Shown here in pieces: positions 16,151 through 23,369 of a stretch of 64,000 bases of DNA. Each line of letters begins with the position of its first letter. Within the stretch, counting starts at the first letter, position 1. The stretch covers positions 3,162,001 through 3,226,000 of the forward strand of contig NZ_CP121464.1 in NCBI RefSeq assembly GCF_029690045.1, read 5' to 3'. Both the position numbers and the translations under genes were made by a program. This stretch comes from Janthinobacterium rivuli. GTDB lineage: Bacteria > Pseudomonadota > Gammaproteobacteria > Burkholderiales > Burkholderiaceae_D. The notes under the pieces are model-generated. The model was given only the letters and a program-made list of their open reading frames with translations. It searched no databases and was not told the origin of the DNA.

Positions 16151-17497
16151 TTAACAGATTGCCGCTTCGGCAATGACGGGGACTGCCGCATTGCGGTTGC
16201 AGGCGCGCGCATATTGCGCCAGCAAGCTGCCGATCTTGTGCTCGATCAAGGCCGGCGCCTGAACTGGCAGGCTGCCCTGCACCACGGCCAGGTACTGCTC
16301 CGGCAAATGCTGGCTCAACAGCGGCAGCGGAATGGCCACCGTGTCCAGGTTGGCCAGCAGCTTGGCGACGGCGGCCGCCACTTCCGGTTCGCCCCAGTAA
16401 TAGCGGCAACGGTCGCTCAAGCCGTAGCGGCGCATCAATCGCTGCTCGTCCGGCGTGCCCAGGTAATGCTTGATCCAGTTCTTCGGCTTGGCCACCATCA
16501 CGTCGTCGAGCACCTGCATCAGTTGCGAGGTGGCGTGCGCCGGCAGCAGTTCTTCCTCGATCTGGCACAGGGCGAACAGCGCTTCGCGCAGGGCGAAGGT
16601 GGCGGCAGGACCCACTTTCAGGATGGCGAAATGGTCGCGCACCATGGCGTGCAGGGCGGACTCGCGCTGGTAGTCGGTGGAATGGGCTTCGAACACGAGG
16701 CCAGGCTGCTCGGCGACAAAGGCCGACAGCTCGGTGGCGGCATCGGCGTCGTAATGCTGGATGCTGCTCTGGTCGAAATCGACGCCAGGCTGCACCACCA
16801 TGGCGATGACCCGGCGCCAGGCGCCATGCAGCTCGTTTTCCAGAAACGCGCGGCGGTGCACGTCGAGGGTGCGGCGCGCGGCCTGCGGACTGGTGACGGC
16901 GCCAGCCTGCGCCAGCGACGCTTCGCCGCCGGGAATCGGCACTTCCGTGCCGATCACGTAGACGGGCGGCGCGAAGCCGGCGGCGGCCGCCGCTTCCTCG
17001 GCGACGATGCACAGGCGCGCCGAACGGGCGGCCACGGTCTCATCGTCGAGCTGCAACGGGTCGTCGGCGCAGCGCATGCTGCAATCGAGGTGGATTTTAT
17101 GGAAGCCGGCGGCCGCATACGCGGCGATCAGGGTTTCGGCGTGGTTCATGGCGGTGGCCGCATCGAGGTGCTGCCAGGCGTTCGGGCCCAGATGGTCGCC
17201 GCCCAGCACGAGGCGGCTTGCGGGGAAACCCTGTTCGCGGGCCAGTGCCAGCATGGTGTCGCGGAAAACGGCCGGGGTCATGCCCGTGTAGCCGCCGAAC
17301 TGGTCGACCTGGTTCGACGTCGCCTCGACCAGCAGCACGGTGTCGTACTCGCTGGCCACGCGCATGGCGGCGCGCAGCACGCTCGGGTGGCTGCAGCAGA
17401 CGGCGTACAGTCCCACTCGCTCGCCGCGGCGGTGCGCCTTGATCACTTGCTGGATCGGGGACAGGGTAAAAGTCGGGTTTTCCGCTTGCTTCATCAT
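16151..17497 (-). CDS. agaZ: AgaZ/KbaZ/GatZ family protein: tagatose-6-phosphate kinase or tagatose-bisphosphate aldolase non-catalytic subunit
   Basis: The protein is 448 aa from tandem ATGs at 17497/17494. The family pattern is clear: GLYAVCCSHPSVLRAAM, then LLVEATSNQVDQFGGYTGM, then LGGDHLGPNAWQ, then LDCSMRC and KVGPAATFALREALFAL. Members were first described as a structural subunit of tagatose-1,6-bisphosphate aldolase. Work on GalNAc regulons in Shewanella assigned AgaZ as a tagatose-6-phosphate kinase. No catalytic AgaY-type class II aldolase is encoded in the window, so a kinase role, with an aldolase encoded elsewhere, fits. It begins 2 bp after the ROK kinase stop. The assignment to the family is firm, the reaction is not. 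Confidence 0.88.
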   Translation of the reverse strand: MMKQAENPTFTLSPIQQVIKAHRRGERVGLYAVCCSHPSVLRAAMRVASEYDTVLLVEATSNQVDQFGGYTGMTPAVFRDTMLALAREQGFPASRLVLGGDHLGPNAWQHLDAATAMNHAETLIAAYAAAGFHKIHLDCSMRCADDPLQLDDETVAARSARLCIVAEEAAAAAGFAPPVYVIGTEVPIPGGEASLAQAGAVTSPQAARRTLDVHRRAFLENELHGAWRRVIAMVVQPGVDFDQSSIQHYDADAATELSAFVAEQPGLVFEAHSTDYQRESALHAMVRDHFAILKVGPAATFALREALFALCQIEEELLPAHATSQLMQVLDDVMVAKPKNWIKHYLGTPDEQRLMRRYGLSDRCRYYWGEPEVAAAVAKLLANLDTVAIPLPLLSQHLPEQYLAVVQGSLPVQAPALIEHKIGSLLAQYARACNRNAAVPVIAEAAIC

Positions 17498-17499
17498 GG

Positions 17500-18453
17500 T
17501 TACGCCTTCGTATGTTGTCGGATCAGGAGGGCCGCGCCGCGCGCGCCGCCGGCGTCGCCAAAGCGGGGCGGCAGTATCGGCGGCACGTGCACGCCGGGGA
17601 ACAGATGGCGCTTGACGGCGGCCGGCAGCTTGTCGTACAGGTGCGGCAGCTTGGACAAGCCGCCGCCAAGCACGATCACGTGCGGGTCGTAGGCCAGCAC
17701 CAGGCCGGCCAGCGCGTGGCCCAGCACATCGAGGTGCACGGCCACCGTGCGCTGGGCCACGGCGTCGCCCATGTTGGCGCGCGCCACGATCGCCAGAGGC
17801 TCTGCGCCGTCGCCGCCAAAGTGGGCGTGGATTTTGCGCATGGCGGGGCCGGAGACATAGCGTTCCAGGCAGCCCGCCTTGCCGCACGGGCAGGGGTAAT
17901 CGGCCAGGCCGTGCTGCGCCATCAGGGTGGCGGGCAGGCTCCAGTGGCCCCATTCGCCGGCCACGCCGTTAAAGCCGCGCAGCAGCTGGCCGCCCACGCA
18001 ATAGCCGCCGCCAGCGCCCGTGCCGAGAATGGCGCCGAACATGCTGGCGGCATTGTCGGCCGCGCCTCCTTGCGCTTCCGACAGGGCGAAACACTGGCAA
18101 TCGTTGCCGATGGCGACAGGACGCTGCAAGGCCTGCTGCAGGTTTTGCGCCACGAGGCGGCCATTCAGGGCCGGCACGTTGGAACTGAGCTGTCGGCCGC
18201 TGGCGCTGTCGATCACGCCGGGCAAGCCGATGCCGACGGGTGCCGTCGTGCCCAGTGCCGCGTCGCCGCGCGCCACCAGGTCGACGATGGCTTGCACGAA
18301 GGCGGCAAAATCGTCGCCCGGCGTGGCCACCCGTTCGCGGAACACTTCCGCCAGCGCGCCATCGCGGTCGGCGAAGGCGACCAGCTCCATCTTGCTGCCG
18401 CCGATGTCGATGCCGTGGTAGCCGGCGGTGGGATTAGAATTGGTCATGGCCAT
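17500..18453 (-). CDS. ROK-family sugar kinase, probable GalNAc kinase (AgaK role)
   Basis: The protein is about 317 aa from the ATG at 18453 (or 315 from 18447). The ATP-binding DIGGSK loop is at residues 16-21 and the catalytic Asp is in IGNDCQ (Asp118). The ROK zinc site is His170 (GEWGH) with Cys188, Cys190 and Cys195 (CPCGKAGCLE). Related enzymes phosphorylate N-acetylhexosamines at O6. Its start lies within the last 20 bases of agaS, so it is translationally coupled, and it ends 2 bp before agaZ. A non-PTS permease in the operon would require exactly such a cytoplasmic kinase. GalNAc specificity is inferred. Confidence 0.88.
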   Translation of the reverse strand: MAMTNSNPTAGYHGIDIGGSKMELVAFADRDGALAEVFRERVATPGDDFAAFVQAIVDLVARGDAALGTTAPVGIGLPGVIDSASGRQLSSNVPALNGRLVAQNLQQALQRPVAIGNDCQCFALSEAQGGAADNAASMFGAILGTGAGGGYCVGGQLLRGFNGVAGEWGHWSLPATLMAQHGLADYPCPCGKAGCLERYVSGPAMRKIHAHFGGDGAEPLAIVARANMGDAVAQRTVAVHLDVLGHALAGLVLAYDPHVIVLGGGLSKLPHLYDKLPAAVKRHLFPGVHVPPILPPRFGDAGGARGAALLIRQHTKA

Positions 18454-19570
18454 AGATGGTGACGCCTTGCACGACACGGTTGACGATGCCGCCGGCGAAT
18501 GGATTGTCGGGGCGCAGTTGCAGCAGTGCGGACTGGTGCAGCGCATATTGCTGCGCCATCAGCAGCCACAGCGGGGCCAGCCAGGCGTCGGGCCAGGCCG
18601 GCGCATCGGCAGATAAGTCACCGCCGATACCGACGGTCAGGCAGGTCTGCGCCACGCTGTCGCGCTGCAGTTCTTTCAATAGGTCGTCTTCGTACTGGCG
18701 CGCCAGCGGCTTGCTGCTGCGCAGCAGGATCACCAGCGACTCCGTGGTGACGGCCGATTTCGGGCCGTGGCGGAAACCCAGCGGCGTATTCGCCATCGCC
18801 ATCACGCGCCCGCCCGTCAATTCCAGGATCTTCAATGCCGCTTCCTTGGCCAGCGCTTCCAGCGGACCGCTGCCCAGGTAGACGACGCGCTGCACCGGTG
18901 TCGAACCGAGGTCCGCCACGGGCGCCGACCAGTCGCGCAAGGCTTGCTCGCCCAGCTGCGCCAAGGTCTCAAGGCGCGTCAAATCGACGTCCTTGCCCAG
19001 TACCGACAGGGCGGCCAGCAGCATGCTGCTGAAACTGCTGGTCATGGCGAAGCCGCGGTCGCAGCTGCCTTCCGGCATCAGCAGGTTATAGGTATTGCTG
19101 TCGTTCGCGCCCTGGCGCGCCAGCTTGCCGTCCGCGTTGCAGGTGATGTTCAGGAAGCGTGCGCCGGGCACGACCTGGCGCAGCAGTTCCACGGCCGCCA
19201 GGCTTTCCGGGCTGTCGCCGCTGCGGGCAAACGAGACGAGCAGGGTGGGCGCGTCCGCTTCCAGGTACAGCTCGTGGTGCGTCAGCAAGGTTGTGGTGGC
19301 GATGGCGCGGATCTGCGCGGGCCAGGCCGCATTCAGGGTATCGACGACGATTTCACCCACGTAGGCCGAGCTGCCGGCGCCCGTCAGAATGACGCGTTGT
19401 TGTGGATTCGACAGCGCGTCGCCGAGGAAGGCGGCCAGTGCCGCTTGCTCCTTGCGCAAAATGCCGGCCAGCGCGCGCCAGATGGCTGGCTGGTGGGCGA
19501 TTTCCTCGGCCGTGTGCAGGCCGCCGATGTCGCGCCAGGTTTGAATGTCACGCTGAAGAAGGGTAGTCAT
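18434..19570 (-). CDS. agaS: SIS-domain galactosamine-6-phosphate deaminase/isomerase AgaS
   Basis: The protein is 378 aa with two SIS domains (about 45-185 and 215-345). It has the sugar-phosphate loops VILTGAGSSAYVGE and LLVSFARSGDSPES in the first and VYLGSGPLEALAKEAALKILE and GFRHGPKSAV in the second. The family turns galactosamine-6-phosphate into tagatose-6-phosphate and ammonia, the step that commits GalNAc to the tagatose branch. It is the promoter-proximal gene of a six-gene minus-strand operon. A good sigma-70 promoter with two CTTTCG elements upstream of its -35 box lies 30-80 bp before the ATG at 19570. The GlmS-type isomerase half is present without a glutaminase domain, as expected. 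Confidence 0.9.
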   Translation of the reverse strand: MTTLLQRDIQTWRDIGGLHTAEEIAHQPAIWRALAGILRKEQAALAAFLGDALSNPQQRVILTGAGSSAYVGEIVVDTLNAAWPAQIRAIATTTLLTHHELYLEADAPTLLVSFARSGDSPESLAAVELLRQVVPGARFLNITCNADGKLARQGANDSNTYNLLMPEGSCDRGFAMTSSFSSMLLAALSVLGKDVDLTRLETLAQLGEQALRDWSAPVADLGSTPVQRVVYLGSGPLEALAKEAALKILELTGGRVMAMANTPLGFRHGPKSAVTTESLVILLRSSKPLARQYEDDLLKELQRDSVAQTCLTVGIGGDLSADAPAWPDAWLAPLWLLMAQQYALHQSALLQLRPDNPFAGGIVNRVVQGVTIYGHDQF

Positions 19571-19599
19571 GAGAGCTCAGTAAAGTGTTTGTTGGAGAA

Positions 19600-19649
19600 A
19601 GCATAAATACTAAATTTCGAAAAGTCAAATACGAAAGTAAAACGAAAGT
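19600..19649 (-). promoter_or_regulatory. agaS promoter with AgaR-like operator
   Basis: Read on the minus strand: the -35 box TTGACT (19628-19623), a 17-bp spacer, and the -10 box TATGCT (19605-19600). Directly upstream lie two CTTTCG elements (19637-19632 and 19648-19643) spaced 11 bp, one helical turn. The stretch ACTTTCGTTTTACTTTCG resembles the E. coli AgaR operator consensus. A third, imperfect CGAAAAG copy lies in the spacer (19618-19624). The regulator is inferred. Confidence 0.75.
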
Positions 19650-19751
19650 AAATAGTTTGCTGGCTTGCGAAATAATGTCGTTTTTAAGGTGGTGAAGCGT
19701 GCTGCGGTGCAGCGTAAAAGCCCGTGGCGGCGCGGCCTGTCGCTGAAATGC

Positions 19752-19884
19752 CACGATAACGAAAGTATGTTTTGTGACATTTTGGTGAAACGTAAGAAAA
19801 ATGCGCCAATTCTGGGCATTTTATTAATAAATTGCCGCTTTAACTTTCTTTTGATTGACGATATTTATTTTTCTTCTTAAAGTA
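19752..19884 (+). promoter_or_regulatory. GH31 gene promoter and upstream half-sites
   Basis: A -35 box TTGACG (19855-19860), a 17-bp spacer and a -10 box TAAAGT (19878-19883) place the start about 25 bp before the GH31 ATG. ACTTTC (19843-19848) sits just upstream of the -35 box, the same arrangement as at agaS. A further ACGAAAGT half-site lies at 19759-19766. The block 19841-19884 is 40/44 identical to 26616-26659. The rest of the 344-bp divergent intergenic region (19571-19914) is AT-rich and holds no gene. Confidence 0.75.
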
Positions 19885-19914
19885 TTTCATCGAATCACTT
19901 CTGAAAGCCGATAG

Positions 19915-22900
19915 ATGAAACCTCTCCCGCTTCCCCGCCGCGTCCTTGCCGCCTGTGTCCTCGCCGCCCTTGCCACCTTGTCCACGCAAAGCGTGCAGGC
20001 CGCGCCTGTCGGCAACCTGGCCAGCGTGAGTGCCGTGCACGCGGCCGACGTGGCCAAGGGCGAGGCACTGGGCTGGGATCTGCGCAGCGATACTGGCATG
20101 CAGCTGCGTATCAGCCTGCCGCAGGTGGACGTGCTGCGCATCCAGGCCGGCGGAAAAGGGGGCTTGACGGGGCCGGGCGACAAGGCCGCGCCCATCGTCG
20201 TGGGCCAGCCGGCCGCGCAGGTGGCATACCAGATCCATGAACAGCCCGACCATATCCTGATCAGCACCGAAGCCCTGAGCCTGCGCATCGACCGCAAACC
20301 GTTGCGCTTTACCCTGCTGCGCAAGGGCGACGCGCTGCCGCTGTGGCGCGAAGTGCAGCCGCTGTCGCTCGACGACAAGCAGGGCGTGCAGGTGCTATCG
20401 AGCTTGCCGGGCGAGCGTTACTTTGGCGGCGGCCAGCAAAATGGCCGCTTCGAATTCAAGGGCAAGCAGGTGCCCGTGTCGTATTCGGGCGGCTGGGAAG
20501 AGGGCGACCGGCCGAATCCCGCGCCATTCCTCATGAGTTCACGCGGATGGGGCATGCTGCGCAATACCTGGTCCGATGGGAACTACGACTTGCGCGATGC
20601 GCAGCAGATCTCGCTGCAGCACGCGGAAGGGCGCTTCGATGCGTATTTCTTCGTTGGCAAGGACCTGCGCGACGTCGTCGCCCGCTATGCGGACTTGACG
20701 GGCCGCGCGCGCATGCTGCCCCGCTGGGCGCTGGAATACGGCGACGCCGATTGCTACAACGATGGCGACAACGTGAAAAAGCCCGGTTCCGTGCCCAAGG
20801 GCTGGAGCGATGGCCCCACGGGCAAGACGCCGGACGTGGTGGAAAGCGTGGCGCGCCAGTACCGCGAACACGACATGCCTGGCGGCTGGATTTTGCCCAA
20901 CGACGGCTATGGCTGCGGCTACACGAATTTGCCGGAAACGGTGAAGGGACTGGCCGGCTATGGTTTTCGCACGGGATTGTGGACGGAAAATGGCGTCGAC
21001 AAGATTGCCTGGGAAGTGGGCCAGGCGGGCAGCCGCGTGCAGAAGCTCGACGTGGCGTGGACGGGCAAGGGCTACCAGTTCGCCATGGATGCGAACAAGT
21101 CGGCCTACGACGGCATCCTGAACAACTCCGACAGCCGCCCCTTCCTGTGGACGGTGATGGGCTGGGCCGGCATCCAGCGCTACGCCGTGGCGTGGACGGG
21201 CGACCAGAGCGCCAGCTGGGACTACATCCGCTGGCACATCCCGACCCTGATCGGCTCGGGCCTGTCCGGCCAGGCCTATGCATCGGGCGACGTGGACGCC
21301 ATCTTCGGCGGCAGCCCGGAAACCTATCTGCGCGACCTGCAGTGGAAGAGTTTTACGCCAGTCCTGATGGGCATGTCCGGCTGGGCCGCGGCCGAGCGCA
21401 AGCATCCGTGGTGGTTCGAGCAGCCGTACCGCGACATCAACCGCCGCTATCTGAAGCTGAAGATGCGCCTTACCCCCTATATGTATACCCTCGTGCGCGA
21501 AGCGGAGCAATCGGGTGCGCCGCTGGTGCGCGGCCTGATGTGGGACTACCCGCAAGACCCGGCCGCCTACACGGAAGCGTATAAATATCAATTCCTGCTG
21601 GGGCGCGACGTGCTGGTGGCGCCCGTCTACCGCAGCCAGGCCGTCAGCGGCGGCTGGCGCAAGGGCATCCACCTGCCGCAGGGCACGTGGTACGACTACT
21701 GGGATGGCCGCCAGGCCACGGCGGACGCGAAAGGACGCGACCTGGACATGCAGGTGACGCTCGATAAACTGCCCGTGTTCGTGCGCGCCGGCGCCATCCT
21801 GCCCATGTATCCGGAAATGCTGTATGACGGCCAGAAGCCGAAGGACCAGCTCACGCTCGATATCTATCCGCGCGGCGATTCCGACTACACGCTGTATGAA
21901 GACGACGGCAGCACGCGCCAGTACCAGGGCGGCGCCTTCAGCCAGCAAATCATCCGCATGCGCCAGACGGGTGCCGACGTGCAGGTCGACATCGGCGCCG
22001 TCGATGGCCAGTACCAAGGCCAGGATGCGCGCCGCGGCTATGCGCTGCGCATGCTGGCGGGCCAGGCGCCGGCCACCGTGCGGGCTGGCGAACGGCTGAT
22101 CGCGGCAGCGGGCGACCGCGCCGCCTACGACAGGGCGGTCGAAGGCTGGTTCTTCGATGCAGCCGACAGGCAAGGCACCCTGCACGTGAAAGTGGCGGCG
22201 CAGGACATCCGCCAGCCTTTAGCTTTGCAGGTCGCCGGCGCGCTGGCCGTGGCGAGAGTCGACGCCGACTTCCCGGCCGCCCCCGTGCCGGGCCGCGCCT
22301 TGCCGGCCGACGCCATGCAGGTGGTGGCGCGTCCTGCCGAAGAAAACGGCTATCCGCTGGAAAACGCCTTCGATGGCAAGCCGGAGACGTGGTTCCGCAC
22401 CGTGCGCAGTCCGTCCGTGAAAAGCGGGCCGCACGAATGGGTGATCGGCTTTACGGAACGGCGCCTGATCGACGGCATCGAACTGGCGCCGCGCAACGAC
22501 CAGCACTGGAAGCATGGCCAGGTGCGCGACTATGAAATCTACATTGGCGACAACAATGGCGAGTGGGGCGCGGCGCTTGCGCGCGGCACCCTCAAGCTGC
22601 AGGAAGGCACGCAGACGATCAACTTCCCCGCCACGGCCGGGCGCTTGCTGCGCTTCCGCGTCATGAGCACGCAAAATCCGGAAGGCGATGGCGCAGCGTC
22701 CCTGGACCCGATGGTGACGGCGGCGCAAGCAGGGCCGGTGGCGCGCGCGTTTGACGCGGCGCTGGCCACCGACGTGGCGCCCGTCACCTTGTCCGCATTC
22801 CGCGTGCTCGAACACCGCGTGGCCGAAGGCGAGGAAGTACAGCGCTACCTGTCGGACCTGGCGCTGCCGAAGACTATCGCGAAAGACCGGCCAGCCGGCA

Positions 22901-23265
22901 AGGCGGCCGACATGCGCATGAACGGGCTGTGGTTCCGCAAGGGCCTCGGCGTGGGGCCTGCCAGCCGTATCGACTTGCAGCTGGTGGGCAACTGGAATGT
23001 GCTGCGCGCCGACCTGGGCGTGGACGATAGCTGCCGCGGCGCGGGCGGCTTGCAATTCCAGGTCTGGAGCGGTGAGCGGCTGCTGTATGACAGCGGCCTG
23101 GTCACGGCTCCCGGGGTGGTCAAACCCGAAATCGACGTGCGCGGCCTGAGCCAGCTCAGTTTGCGCACCCTGGGCGCACGCGGCGCCCACCCGGCCCAGG
23201 TGTGCGGCAACTGGGCCAACGCCGTGCTGACCGGCACGGAAGGCGCGACCGTCAAGCCGCGCTAG
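19915..23265 (+). CDS. Secreted GH31-family glycosidase with C-terminal CBM32-like and NPCBM-like modules; probable alpha-N-acetylgalactosaminidase
   Basis: The 1116-aa protein has a signal peptide (cleavage near VQA-AP, residue ~31), a GH31 N-terminal beta-sandwich, and a catalytic barrel (about 260-600) with the proximal C-domain after it. A discoidin/CBM32-like region follows (about 810-940, AFDGKPETWFRT, WVIGFTERRLIDGIEL) and a C-terminal NPCBM-type region (about 955-1110, GLWFRKGLGVGPASRIDLQL). The acid/base Asp430 is in WTGDQ. Asp379 in KLDVAW, 51 residues earlier, is my proposed nucleophile. This lacks the classical WxDMNE glucosidase motif and resembles the GH31 subfamily that removes alpha-GalNAc. 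The GalNAc operon next door and a GH109 gene support this. It would act in the periplasm or outside the cell. Substrate assignment is inference. Confidence 0.8.
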   Translation: MKPLPLPRRVLAACVLAALATLSTQSVQAAPVGNLASVSAVHAADVAKGEALGWDLRSDTGMQLRISLPQVDVLRIQAGGKGGLTGPGDKAAPIVVGQPAAQVAYQIHEQPDHILISTEALSLRIDRKPLRFTLLRKGDALPLWREVQPLSLDDKQGVQVLSSLPGERYFGGGQQNGRFEFKGKQVPVSYSGGWEEGDRPNPAPFLMSSRGWGMLRNTWSDGNYDLRDAQQISLQHAEGRFDAYFFVGKDLRDVVARYADLTGRARMLPRWALEYGDADCYNDGDNVKKPGSVPKGWSDGPTGKTPDVVESVARQYREHDMPGGWILPNDGYGCGYTNLPETVKGLAGYGFRTGLWTENGVDKIAWEVGQAGSRVQKLDVAWTGKGYQFAMDANKSAYDGILNNSDSRPFLWTVMGWAGIQRYAVAWTGDQSASWDYIRWHIPTLIGSGLSGQAYASGDVDAIFGGSPETYLRDLQWKSFTPVLMGMSGWAAAERKHPWWFEQPYRDINRRYLKLKMRLTPYMYTLVREAEQSGAPLVRGLMWDYPQDPAAYTEAYKYQFLLGRDVLVAPVYRSQAVSGGWRKGIHLPQGTWYDYWDGRQATADAKGRDLDMQVTLDKLPVFVRAGAILPMYPEMLYDGQKPKDQLTLDIYPRGDSDYTLYEDDGSTRQYQGGAFSQQIIRMRQTGADVQVDIGAVDGQYQGQDARRGYALRMLAGQAPATVRAGERLIAAAGDRAAYDRAVEGWFFDAADRQGTLHVKVAAQDIRQPLALQVAGALAVARVDADFPAAPVPGRALPADAMQVVARPAEENGYPLENAFDGKPETWFRTVRSPSVKSGPHEWVIGFTERRLIDGIELAPRNDQHWKHGQVRDYEIYIGDNNGEWGAALARGTLKLQEGTQTINFPATAGRLLRFRVMSTQNPEGDGAASLDPMVTAAQAGPVARAFDAALATDVAPVTLSAFRVLEHRVAEGEEVQRYLSDLALPKTIAKDRPAGKAADMRMNGLWFRKGLGVGPASRIDLQLVGNWNVLRADLGVDDSCRGAGGLQFQVWSGERLLYDSGLVTAPGVVKPEIDVRGLSQLSLRTLGARGAHPAQVCGNWANAVLTGTEGATVKPR

Positions 23266-23296
23266 ACACACTTCACTTCATCATTTCACTAACAAG

Positions 23297-23325
23297 GAGC
23301 CCCTCTTCGGACCGGGGAGGGGCTC
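23297..23325 (+). other. Intercistronic hairpin after the GH31 gene
   Basis: GAGCCCCTC (23297-23305) pairs perfectly with GAGGGGCTC (23317-23325) around an 11-nt loop. It is followed by TTGCAGCC, not a U-tract, so it is more likely a transcript-end stabiliser or attenuator than a strong terminator. The first TonB receptor starts 44 bp later. Confidence 0.6.
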
Positions 23326-23369
23326 TTGCAGCCTTGCGAAAACAAATCACTTATAAAAGGGAGTTGAGA

